Positions 10,749 to 23,600 of a stretch of 64,000 nucleotides of DNA are shown in pieces. The position numbers were made by a program, and so were the translations under genes. The notes beneath the pieces are model-generated. The model was given only the letters and a program-made list of their open reading frames with translations, made no database searches and was not told where the DNA came from. The DNA is from Anthopleura xanthogrammica (Eukaryota; Cnidaria; Anthozoa; Actiniaria; Actiniidae), in contig OZ025207.1 of the NCBI GenBank assembly GCA_964019055.1, positions 10,593,090 through 10,657,089 on the forward strand, given 5' to 3'. Numbering within the stretch: position 1 is the stretch's first letter; every line of letters begins with the position of its first letter.

Positions 10749-10864
10749 TCTCTTCTCTTCTCTTCTCTTCTCTTCTCTTCTCTTCTCTTCTCTTCTCTTC
10801 TCTTCTCTTCTCTTCTCTTCTCTTCTATTCTATTCTATTCTATTCTATTCTATTCTATTCTATT
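10749..10864 (+). repeat. Compound (TCTTC)n-(TATTC)n microsatellite
   Basis: About 15 TCTTC copies switch abruptly near 10826 to about seven TATTC copies. The open frame running across it (Ser/Leu/Phe repeats) is a product of the repeat and not a gene. Confidence 0.92.
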
Positions 10865-11686
10865 TTTTACTATATAGTGATATAGTTTTGATAAATATAA
10901 CGCACTGCAGTATTTCTGTACACTCTCTAGAGGGTAATTTTCAGTTCCGTGTACTTTCTGACATCTTTTTCTTCCCATGCAAAGAAGGTAGCAATAAAAA
11001 CGCCAAACGTACAACATCTAAAATAACTATTGCATCCGGCCCTTCCGCCTCCAGCACGATTAAGGAAACGATTTTCAAAAATCAGATTTTTCAGATAAAA
11101 ATTAACAGAAGAGCTTTAGCTTTGTGAATCAAACAAGTGCCTGATAATTAAATTAGGGTTTCGATAAAATTTTCATATTCAATTGAACTGATTCAGAAGT
11201 ACCCCAATACTATTGACGAGCAATTTATGCATTATTAACAAGTGTTTTTCATATTGAAATTAATACTATGTTTTCTATACATTATTTCTGAAAGTCTTTT
11301 ACACTCTACAAAGTCTATCTACCACCTAGTAAAATCTAGTGAATTTTAAATTTGAGACCAAATTCTGGACTTACCGAAGAAGAAGCGCGGAGAGATGAGA
11401 GCCGCAGAGGTACGGTGTCTCTGATCGAAGGTTTTGTATTTTTGTTTAAAGGTACTAAAGTCTATGTCCACTATAGATAGGTATTGTTGATTCTATCTAA
11501 GTGGTATCACACGTCACTGTAAACAGCCAGTAATTGATGGGGATTTCTCTGTAAAAGTGAGTGATTTGCGCTAGCTTTTAACATCTTGATACCACCCAAT
11601 GAATTAGTGATTTTTGACGGGACGTTCGAGCACATCATTGGTTAAAGCTTATCACGTGATATGATGCCGCTGCTCAATTACGAGAG

Positions 11687-11934
11687 AATAGGGCTGCGTG
11701 GCAGTGACGTCAAACTCAGACAAACAAACTGAATTTCTCATCTCCTTGAGTCCGATTTCTGCCGTTTGGTTTCTAATGACAACTTTTTTGAAAAGCAATG
11801 CTTTGTAATAAAAGATAAATAAATAAAATGTGTTTCTCTGTTTTCTTTTCAGTATAATATTACACTTGTCTGAGTCATACATCTATTAAACAGGCTATTT
11901 TTAGAATAGCCAAGCAGCCCTATTTAGGAAAGTT
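11687..11934. mobile_element. MITE with AATAGGGCTGC ends, copy 1
   Basis: Ends read AATAGGGCTGCGTGG and CCAAGCAGCCCTATT. The interior (gagtccgatttctgccgtttgg, cttgtctgagtcatac) recurs in inverted orientation at 57210-57425, with about 85-90 percent similarity by eye. Two distant copies confirm a mobile element. Confidence 0.7.
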
Positions 11935-14628
11935 ATTAAACTTGTTATGTCTCTAATGATAGTTTTGCCTGGAGCTAGGGCGCAATATGGTTCAAGTAAT
12001 ACCACGTAATCTTTTTTCAAATGAAGGCTGATTTCTTGATTTCTAAAAATCGGCGAGGGTGGGGTTGGGGCGGAAAACCTTCCTCGACAAAGCTCCCAAC
12101 AGGGATGGGGTAAGAGTCTATCCTTGGAAACAGGTGGGAAAGTATTCGATAGAAAGGAATATATTTTCAATAGTAATACTAAGTAATCGTCGGTTCTTGA
12201 AAACAACTGAAGGCTTATTCTTATTTTTCTATTTAATTATGAGGATTTCTATGTTGTATTTTACGCATTGTCACTGAATGCCTATTCTATCTTTCATATT
12301 TAAATTTCATATATATAATTTATATTGTATTATCAGGTTTGTAGAATAAAAGACCATTTTCCCTAGTTTTGTTTGAATAGAGGCTTATATCAGGAGAAAT
12401 GTTTTCCCACTTTCAATCTCTTGTGAATAGTACTAATCTAATACGCTGGATGCCTGGAGTACATGACTAAAGGGTAGGAAACCACGACTTGAAGCAAATT
12501 TAGAACGCGCGCGCGGAAAAAATGACGTTATCTCTCATCCAAAATCAGAGCGCGCGTTAGAACTCGGTTATTTTATAAATGTTTCTCGATGCTATATGTA
12601 GCCTTAATATGTCTATAAGATTCCTACTTGTACCTAATACGTCTCTAGTGCTCTTAATTTTGTTAGTATGGAAACCTAGATCTTATTAAGTGAAGCCACT
12701 GAAGTGAAAGTGTATTCAAGACGTGCTGCTCAAAGTAGTTTTGATGAGGATGTATTTGTAGTGAGTAAGCTATGAAAACAGAAATCAACACAGTGACATC
12801 ATTGAATGTAAAAACAAATCGACATAAACGTCTTTGAGTAAGGAAGAGTAGGAGGTTTTTTTTGCAATCCTACGTAGATATACTTGATTATCGCATAAAC
12901 AAACATAGAATCGCTTTCATCAAGCCCGGTATCAAATAAGAATCGAGATATACATCTACATTTATCAAAGTCGGTTAAAGTGTAATGACACTAACTCCGG
13001 GCACTAACTGCATAAGATGACTTATGATAACGATATTGGAAGGAAACGAACTGGATAGAAGGAGAATTTCATCACGACCATCATCGAGGATCAGTTCCCG
13101 AATTAGTTGATTGACTGTAATTTATTAACTTAGAAACTAATGTTAGAGAAATGACAGAAGGGAGAATAAAAGCAATCGAGAGAACGACGATGAGTACTGA
13201 AATGGCGTCAGTGAAGGTTATTGTTAGGGGTCGCAGAATGTTGCTATAAAAGTGGTGAAACATCCTTGGATTTGATTTCTGTTACAGAAAATGCAGCTTA
13301 CAGAGATGTCACACAATACTATAGTTAAGTACCTTGTCACAAAATATTAATGTCAAGTATTTGATGGTCGTGAAAAATTCTTTCCAATGGAAACATCACT
13401 GATTCAGAAGAGGAAATAATTGAAAGACATAGAAGTTTTCAAAGTGTATAGACAACCCCTTACCGCACTTTGGAATGCAGCTCAATTTGGAAGACAAAAC
13501 AATAGGTTTCAATTCTCATGAGAATGAAATTCTTTCATTTTGTCCTCCAAATTGAGCTGCTTTGACGTCACTTGCAAAGGGTCTATAAAAGACACAGAAG
13601 TATTCAGAATGTGTAGTCAGCCCATGCCAGTAGTATCAAGTTTTCTTTGTCTCTTATGGAGGCCAAAGATCAGCGTACTTGTCACCCAACAAGATTAATG
13701 ATTTTGCACGAGCCAGCCAGTTCGCATTCTGATCCCTAAAAACCTCAAAACCTTACCGGCTTGTTTATCTTTACCGCAAAACAAATTGCGCACAGCAAGA
13801 TCTACCAACATTCCTTTCCTGTATGACACTAAGCCTTGGGAAATTACTACACGATGTTACTGTCAAAAACTGTTCTCATCTCTAAGCTCTTTGGTCCAAA
13901 ATGGACGAGGATGACATTGATGGATGAAGATAGACTGGGTCCACATCCATCATGATACCGATGCAAGACGCTATGGTGACGCCTTTCCGGCCAAACGGAA
14001 GTGTTTGGAGTGTTAGTGGAGTCAAGAGAAACTATTCTTTCAAACTTCACGATATGTTGGCGACGGGATTGTTTATTTCTTCAACGTGAAGATAAACACA
14101 TCTATATCATCATTCTTTCTTCTAGGGCACAAGTTAGCACAACTAAGGCGGGGATTACATCTTAAGTTGTTGAAGTCTGCGCGAATTGATTCAAGGCCTT
14201 CTGCAGTGCCGCGATAATCGACTCCACGAGACGTACATTCTCCAGGTCCCGCGACATGTCAAGTTGGAAGATTTATGAACTCTAAAGAATATGAAGAAAT
14301 GTAATCCTATTTTCCCACCTTTCTGGCTATAAACTCTTGAATCTTGCCTGGGATTCATAGCTGTGAAGAACCGGCAACCACTGAGCGTCTTCACACTGTA
14401 CAATATTATTAGGGGGATTTGAAAATCCGTAGAACAAGTAGAGATTTAAGGATCGTGGAACCACATTTTACCGGCCAGTAGTGTGCTAATCTGGTAGCTA
14501 AACAGATTTGGGACACCTAACCAAGAAATGATCTAAAGTGGAGTTCTTGTTCGGATAAAAGAAATTCTACTTAAAACTGTTGGATTTTGTAAGTTCTGTG
14601 GATTTTTTTTCTGTCGTACGAAGAAATC
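11935..14628. other. Intergenic stretch, no gene seen
   Basis: Apart from one small foldback element (13447-13587), nothing here shows domain similarity or a credible splice structure. The reading frames are short and AT-rich. It ends at the signal-peptide exon of the discoidin gene. Confidence 0.5.
13447..13587. mobile_element. TATAGAC-ended MITE, copy 1
   Basis: Terminal tatagac...gtctata, with long inner arms (gcagctcaatttgg.agacaaaac against gttttgtcctccaaattgagctgc after complementing). The same element lies at 22490-22627 and 36440-36561. The conserved flank tttgacgtcac contains a CRE-like TGACGTCA. Confidence 0.75.
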
Positions 14629-17600
14629 ATGGTGGATATGAGTATGTGGATTAAACTGTGTCTACACGCCTTGGTAATAGCCACGACCATCAAGGAAACA
14701 ATTGGCAACAATGGCGGTAAGGAAAATCTCTCTCGACAAACATAAACCCGAAGTTTTCAATCGCTAAGCTCCTTTGGTATACCCAGGCTAGTCAATATAT
14801 GTATCTTAGTGTATAGTTATAATGGTTTTGGGTAGACTTTTATTGATGATATTTTCAGTTCATTCCCAGTACGTATTCGAATCTAGTGCGTTAGTGTAGG
14901 GTTTCAGTATAATGATGTTTAAGCTAAGTAGGACTGTTTATTACTCTATTCTAATGGCATTTGATGTACAATATATTTATCTTAGCATAGTTTTTAAAGC
15001 AATACATGCTTCAAGACGGATGCATTGATTGTTTTCCACAAACAAATCCACTAAATCCCAAAAGCGCATTTTTCTCTACGGCACTTTCTCAGCGTCGCCC
15101 CATCGCACATTTTAGATTATCCACACTGTCTTAGAGCGCCTTAATGATCTGCGAAGCGCTTAACTAACTGTGCAAATCGGCTCATCAAGCGCTTGGAGCA
15201 GGCGATAATAAATTCCAAGATCCCAGTTCTAATTCTGATAAAGAGCGAAGCTGACCTCGAATGTAATCGTGGTGTTAACTTTAGTTTTAGTCTTAGCAAG
15301 TTTTCGGGGCCGGTCGGTCTGTCTGTTCTTAAGACACTGACTTATGAGGTGCTAATCGAATTTCCACAGATGCGTGTTATGTGTTTGTTCTAGCGCCAAG
15401 AGTCTATCTCTCTCTCTACTTTAACCACTAGCATTGTGCCTTAGAAAGGAATACTCAACGCAGACAAAATGATATAAAACTATCACCATAAAGAATTACA
15501 ATCTATTGCGTCTGTGAATGCTGTGTGGCGCGGCTAAGGAAATAAAACGATTTGTAAAGACCATCTCAGATTTCAACGTCTTTATAATTTAGTTAAGTTC
15601 AATAAAAACAGAACAATCATAATGAAAAAACAAATCCATAACAACGAAGACAACAAAAGAGGAGAGAAATTGAATAACTTTAATAGTTGTATCATCTTTT
15701 GCTGGCCTTGAAAATTATTTGTCAAGAGTTTCAATTCGCTAGCGAAAAGTCTCATGGTAAAATTCAACTTTTATTTACTGGATTCTTTTTGGTTTTATTA
15801 CTGAAGTTAAACATAAAATACATCAAATTTTCAATACAATTGTGGCGAAGATCCAGTTATTTAAGCGGCGATATGTTTTCTAGATATGATCATTCCTAAG
15901 GAGCTACACCATCACCACACCTAACGTCACTAAACCGCAAGGTCTTTCGACAGTTAATCCATCAATAAACTGCAACCATTATCTAGAATGTTTGTACAAG
16001 TAAGGGTCATACGACGTCCAACATTGGAATGTACCTACGAAAGGATAGCTTGGAATTTAGTTGTTTTTTAATCATGTATTATTCATCGAACGGCTTCGCT
16101 GATCATAGTCTGCTTTGTAAACTCGATTTTTTTACGCTCACAAATTTCCCCAAAAAACATAGTCTGCCGGACCGAGTCTATTTTTGCGCGAAATTTTTGA
16201 GCGTAAAAAGATCGAGTTTGCAAAGCAGGCTACGCTGATGATAGTTTGTTGATAGACTAAGGGTATCCAATATACTTTACTCGATGTCAAACCATATCGC
16301 TCACAAGGAAATATAGTTGACAAATTCTGAGCCTTACCACAAATAAAGTATTGAGTAGCCAGTAGTTAACCAGCACTTATGATATCTAAACTAACAAAAA
16401 ATACCGTAGGATACTTTTTATAAGCTATTAACCTATACACCGATTCTAAAAATGGCGATTCTTCACTTTTCCATTTAACTTCGTCAATAAAAAAATTTAT
16501 CAGTATATAAATGTTTACATGAAAAGCCATTGTAATACTAGACTAAAAAGTTGCACCATAGCAATCTAAAGCTATCAGAAACAATTTCTAATAATGAGAA
16601 CTATTAAAATACCGGAATAAACAATTGCTTTATATTAAGAAAATTATTTTTCGTGTTGACTGAAATGGTTTTTGATAAGCTAGACGGTAGGACTCTTGTT
16701 TTTGAGTGTCACTAATTGCGTCTTATCTCGATATTAGTGCGTGTTTTAGGAATGCGAAGTGAGGTTTGATTATCAAAACTTGGATCAGTGATACTATACC
16801 ACACATATAAGCCCCGGTCATCAAAATCGCTCTTTCCACTAGATCTTTTAAGTGCAATCGCTGTCTACCTGGTTTTAGCTAGGTCTTGAGTCGTATAATT
16901 GATTTTGTAGACTAAGATGACACTTCATGTTGTGCATAAACAGAAAACAGAAGGGCTCGTGAGTGGTCTTGTGGAGAGGCAGGGTGACCTTTTCGCCTGC
17001 GCTTTTGTAATTATTTATCCTGTCAGTCTGTATTTTTTTAATAAGTGTCATTGCCTGTAAGATTATCTAGTGTTTTCTTAATCTTATCGCTAAGGGTCAA
17101 TGACTCAGAGAACTTTCTCAGCTCAAGCACGAATATCGGAATTTTATGGAATCTTTGACGGGGTAGGGATGGGATGGGCTGTTTTTCTTTCCTATTTTTG
17201 TTTTAGTCCTGGCCGCTCCTGTTAGTGATGGCATTAGGGTTGACTGAGGGGTATCTAGGATTAAATGTGAGAGTTGCATGACTGGACGGAGGAGATAGCA
17301 TAGCAGATGATATGGTAGATATATCAGTTGAAGCCACACTGATGTTTAGAAAATTAAACAAATGAGTAGTGTAAAATATGAATCCGAAGAAAAGGAGTAA
17401 ATAATGATGAATAAAAGAAAGAAAGGAAGATAGAAAAACGAAAGGAAGAAAAGGAAGAGAGAGAGAGGGAGGGAGCTGGGGGAGAATGACGAAAGGAAGA
17501 AAAGAAAAGAATACAAAAAACTGAACGGAAAAGAAAAGAAAACAGAATAGGAAAATGGAAAAAAGAAAGACCAAATAAACAGACGTACGAACGATCGAAC

Positions 17601-20600
17601 CAAAACAAAAACCAAAAATTTAGTAATGAAAATAAAATCGAGGATAAAAAGGCAAAATGGCAAAAGACAGGTAAACTGAGGAGACAGACGAACAAAGATA
17701 GTACCATTGCCTTAATGCTATGAACGATCATTTTGATAAGATAAACGAGCTGGTGTATACTTATTTTCCCTCTCACTATATACTATACTTGTATTTTTTT
17801 AGGTTGTGATAGCGCACTTGGCATGGAATCAGGTCATATCACTAATGGTCAGATAACCGCTTCATCGTTTTTGATCGCACCTCCATCTGTTGCTAGACTC
17901 AACAAAAAGAAGTAAGACCAAAAACACACTCATCTTAACTTCCCTTAAAGCTAAATTAAATTATACAGGATAGAACAAAATGAATGGCCTTTGTATCTAA
18001 TTTTTTTTCTCATTTTTTTAAAAATCTTTTTTTTTTTGGAACGACAAAAATCTATGCAAAGAAACAAAAACAAAAAAATGCCTGACAACTGATTTCAATT
18101 AATCAAAATTCTTACGAATTAAACGAGTTCTGCAAGTTGGTCGAGCGGTTCCAAGTTTACAGAGAAACTAGCTATATTTTGGCGCGTGTCAGAAAATTTC
18201 ATATAAGCAGTCACTATGCCTGTACTTTATATATACTATATTAAGATCATGAAAGTTATGCTCACACTTTTTGTCATCGTATTCGTATTTGTATTTGATT
18301 GCACTTATTTCCTAAGGCGCGAAATTACGAGCAACAAAATCGTGCAACTTGTCGCGCAAGATTGTTTCATTGCAAGTTGCAGAGCAATTGTTGCTCGTAT
18401 TATCACTCCGCGCACAACAAATTTTCATTGTCGCAGAAAGAGCCCTTCTACTTCAACAACAAAGTCGCGCAACAAAATTTTGTTGTTGCATGGGTGAAAT
18501 ACGAGCAACATTCGCTCTGCAACTTGCAACGAAACAATATTGCGCGACAAGTTGCACGATTTTTTTGCAGTGACTCCCAACAATATCTATAAATTGATCT
18601 AATTGTATACCACAGTATATACATGGTTTATATTTCCTATATACTCATCGTACTATACTCATATTTGCGCAGGCATATACCTGGATCATGGTACGTGCGC
18701 ATCATACATTGACCCCAACCCATATATACAAATCGACGTTATTATATACCACGGCATATATATATTCATGTTTCATATCTCCTATATACTTATCGTTCTA
18801 TACTCATATTTGCGCAGGCATATACTTGGAGCATGGTGCGCAGTATACAGTGACCCCCACCCATATCTACAAATCGATCTTATCATATATATAGTTTATA
18901 TTTCCTATATACTCATAGTACTATTCTCATATTTGCGCAGGCATATACTTGGAGCATGGTGCACATCATACAGTGACTCCAACCCATATCTACAAATCGA
19001 TCTTCTTGATGTCAACAATATTACAGCTATTTCTAGTCAAGGCGTGGAGTTCACTGGTGACCATTGGGTATCATCTTATGATGTAAGCTACAGCTGTGAT
19101 GGACAGGCGTGGCAGACATATTGGAATAGCAGTAATATCAAGGTACCTATCTGTCTGTAATATTCAATTATATCTGCAGTATTATTGAGTCATCTATCCA
19201 CTCATTTACCATGTATTCAAACGTCCTTAAACAATGGACAATAGCTTCTTATGGCATATGAATTGATACAAGTATTATTGAGTCATCTATCCACTCATTT
19301 ACTATGTATTCAAACGTCCTTAAACAATGGACAATAGCTTCTTATGGCATATGAATTGATACAAGTATTTTTGAGTCATCTATCCACTTAACTTTCATTT
19401 ATTTAAAATGTCCTTAAACAATAGACAATATATAGTTTTAATACCCGATAAGCCAATAATATTAAAAATCATTAGCTAAGGAACTTATTTAAAAAAATCG
19501 GAATGGTTGAACTAAATTCTTTTCTTTCTTGATAAGTTAGTATGCTCTAAAAATCGCATTGAAACAATCGAAATTACGCGGAGGCGGTGACAAATTCATC
19601 ACAAAAATTGGAGTTAATTGTTGTTTTTTGTTCCATTAATTGAAAGTGTATGTACCGCGCTCATTATAGCTTGTGGTTTTTGCGCGCAACTAATAAATAG
19701 CATTTAAAGTGTTAAAGACTCTTCATATAAGCAGTATTATATTTTAAAATATCATGTCAAAAAGTGCGCTACTACAGGACAGGCAAGAAAATGGTACAAA
19801 TTCTTAAAGATAGTTGCCTCGTAAATCGCGGTCTGCTTGTTACATAGTTTTCTTTGTTCCATGAAGTAAAAACTCTCTCTGATTTTTGCAATTCAAGAAA
19901 ACGTGTTGGGCGCGGGGTGTTAACACGCGCGTAAAAACCTACAACTCAAAAACGTTACGCAACACCTATTGCTTTAGCATGTTATCACACCTTACGAAAG
20001 TAGCGATGTGTATATGCGAATGAATGTTAATTAGTTTCTTCTAAGCCATTGGTATTAAAATATTAAAGTGCTCCTTTTCATGATCAATTTCTATCTCTAG
20101 ACATTTACAGCTAATACCGATACGGATTCCGTGGTGCGAAACTCCCTTCCAAAATCCATCGTTGCGCGCATGATTCGAATTCATCCCGTCACAAGGCATC
20201 GATGGGGGTTCAACTGTATGAGAGTGGAAATACATGGATGCAAGTCTGATCAAGGTAAACCTCTTAATATACGCTGCTAATATCATATCATGTAGTATCA
20301 AATCTAGGGTATAAAGTCTGGTCATTCTCAGTCATCTTACAGCAAGCCCACTAGTTACAAGCCTTGACTACCAGACAAAGTAAATTATATTATAAAATTA
20401 AATTGTATATAAATATTATGTATGAATCATGTGTAAAGTCTCAAAACGTCTTCGTATGTAGGCATATAGCTTTAAATTGCTTCATTTAAGTAAGATTTTT
20501 CAAGGTTTAATACCGAGCTTTCGACCATGTCTGCCACCATCAGGGCGTCTAAGTGTGTATCACAAAGATTCGCAATTAACTAAATTGTTACCATGGGTCC

Positions 20601-23600
20601 TACAAAAGTTATTTGGATTTACTTTATATTATATTTATTCTTTAAATCAGTCTGTCGCACGACCAGTCCACCAACCACATCTCCACCCAGTACTACGGCC
20701 ACAACTACAATGAGACCATATACAGCACGGACCCGTAAACCATCGACCACAGTCAGCAGTACGACCATAAGATCGACCACACAAACAACTCCAAGAACGA
20801 CGGTCAAAACTAAGCCACGTAAGTGCAATAATTTTTATCAGCTCTGATTACCATGGTAGCAAAAAAAACGCAAAATAGATATGTTTTCTTGTCTCTCTAA
20901 GTTACCAAGGTAACAAATCTGTTTTTCTCCGCTGTGATCACCATGGCAACACATGGTATACTCAGGATGACCGAGGTTTATAACGACTTAGCATCTTTAT
21001 TTTCAATACTTTTACCTTTTTAGCTTAATTGGGCGTAATGTTTTCCTATTTCAAACGTGTCATTCTCTTGAAAATAAGATTCTTTGTTTGAGTTGTATCT
21101 ATATTTATGCGCCTTCCGATACGCATGTGTTAAACATAGAAATCATTCTCAAGAGAAATACACGCGGTCTGAATTGGGAAAACATTACACAGGCTAAAGA
21201 GGTCTATTCTCTCTATGCGTGCGTGTGTCTTATTGTTTCCGTTTATTAGACAACCTATGCTTACTGAATCTTGATATTCAGCTATCAATTTTGATTGCTA
21301 TTTCTCTTATGAAATCGTGACTAACAGAGATGCATCCAAGTCAATATTGCTTACATATTTTTGGTTTGGTGTTTCAGCATGTACTGGTGCGCTTGGCATG
21401 GAAAACTATCACATCAAAAACCATCAAATCACTGCCTCGTCTGCTAAGAGTATGTGGACTTCACCATCAGCAGCAAGATTAAATAATAGGTAGAAAAGCG
21501 CACTCTTTATTATATAATTATCTACAGAAACATCTGGTGTATGAAACCTAATGGCGGCCTGCAGTGTTCTGTTCATTTTCGCACGTTATCATTAGGATGG
21601 CACTATCAGATATACGTTTGATCATTTCATTAATTTGCGACATCTTTGAAGTTGATGGAATACCACTTTTATCAAAATCATCATCAATCACATCATACTT
21701 TAATACGTCCATTGAAATCTTAGGTAACACACTTTAACCTCATCAACATATCATATAAACAGCATCATCATCATCAGCAGCAGCAGCAGCAGCATCATCA
21801 TCATCAGCAGCATCATCATCAGCAACATCATCATCATCATCAGCAGCAGCAGCAGCAGCATCATCAGCAGCATCATCATCATCATCATCAGCAGCAGCAT
21901 CATCATCAGCAACATCATCATCATCATCAGCAGCAGCAGCAGCATCATCAGCAGCAGCAGCATCATCATCAGCAACATCATCATCATCATCATCAGCAAC
22001 ATCATCATCATCATCAGCAGCAGCAGCAGCAGCATCATCAGCAGCAGCATCATCATCATCAGCAGCAGCATCATCATTACCACCACCATCATCATCACTA
22101 TCTTCAAGAACATCCTCATGCACCTTCACTGTCTTTATCATTACCACAACCACCACCATCACTACCACCAAATACATATTATTCTATTACCTATAACCCA
22201 ATGAGTTAATTATCTTATTAATATAATATTAACATGTGACGCTTATTGTTTGTTTACTAGGTTAAAAATGAGCTCATTCGGTTCCTGGTGCGCATCAAGA
22301 ACAGATTCAAACCAATACCTTCAAGTTGACTTCAAGACAGATCAAACTATAGTCGCCATAGCAACACAAGGAATGGCGTTCCCGGATGGCAACTGGGTGA
22401 CCAGTTATACCGTTAGCTACAGTTGTAATGGTACTACATGGTTTGTGTATGGAGAAAACGGTAAACGCAAGGTACGTAAAGGATTTGAGTATAGACGGCT
22501 TGCAGCACATCGGAATGCAGTTCAATTTGAAGGACAAAACAATAGGTTTCCAATTCTCTGGAGATTGAAATTCTTTTGTTTTGTCCTTCAAATTGCGCTG
22601 CTTTGACGTCACGTGGAAAGGGTCTATTTGTCCCTATTTGTGCAACGTTGCTGGTGACAGAGTTTTCAAGGGCTGACAACTGTTTCTGTAACAAAATGCC
22701 GTACATCGCAGAATTCTAGCATGCAATTTGCGGCTCTAGTGGAAACATTGATGACACTGATCATGAATGGATGGCAAAATAACACTCGTAGCTTGGCCTT
22801 ATCTTTTCCCTTTCAGAACCAAATCTATGAAGAATTCTTACTTTAAAAATTTTATTTAGATTTTTGTAGGTAACAGGGACAGCAAAGAAATAGTGAAACA
22901 TCACCTAGCAACACCGCTGACAACAAGACTAGTTCGATTAAACCCTGTCACGTGGAACAAGTTTGGAGACATCTGTCTCAGGATGGAATTGTACGGATGC
23001 AATGCTTCACAAGGTACAATAGAAAGTTCTAGAAAGAAAATATGGTATCCCTTATTGCAAGCGACACCTGCGCCGTGTATCCAACGATACATTGTCAAGT
23101 CGCATTTGATTGGCCGGAGATCATCACACTATTGCACAACGTTGCAGGTTACGTTTACACTATGAAACTTGTTGCGCGCCGCATCTGCGCCTTGTGTCCG
23201 ATTCTTTCAATCAGATTTCGTATGTGTGAAAAGTCACAGCATATGGCACGGTTATAATAATACAGCGCGGCGCAGACACGGCACGGAATGTCGAATGTTT
23301 TCACAGCAAAGCGCGGTCAGTGCCGTAACCTTTTCAGTCATACGAAAAACTAAAAAAAAATTAAAATCTTTTTTTCCAGCGTGTACAAAAGGAAACATCA
23401 GTGCTCCAGTACATCCTGCTTCAACAAGACGACCAAAAAGATTGCGCACTACCATGCATATACCAGATATACTACACGAACCTGCCAGACGCACTAAACC
23501 TACTGCCTCCTCAACAAAACAACCCACCAGAACACGTCAAACCACAAAGAAGAAAAAGAGGATTGTTATTATTTATAAAAAGATCGAAGATGACGACATT

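Noticed and set aside
10666..11127. 153-residue frame
   Set aside because: Its first half is the TCTTC/TATTC microsatellite and the rest has no recognisable feature.
17203..17776. Overlapping Phe/Leu/Ser-rich minus-strand frames up to 140 residues
   Set aside because: Arise from a purine-rich low-complexity tract in a discoidin intron.
18216..18592. Three overlapping short plus-strand frames
   Set aside because: They lie in the arms of the foldback MITE at 18336-18564; arms are mirrored, not coding.
21743..22177. Asp/Ala and Leu/Met repeat proteins on the minus strand
   Set aside because: Product of the CAT/CAG triplet array within a discoidin intron.
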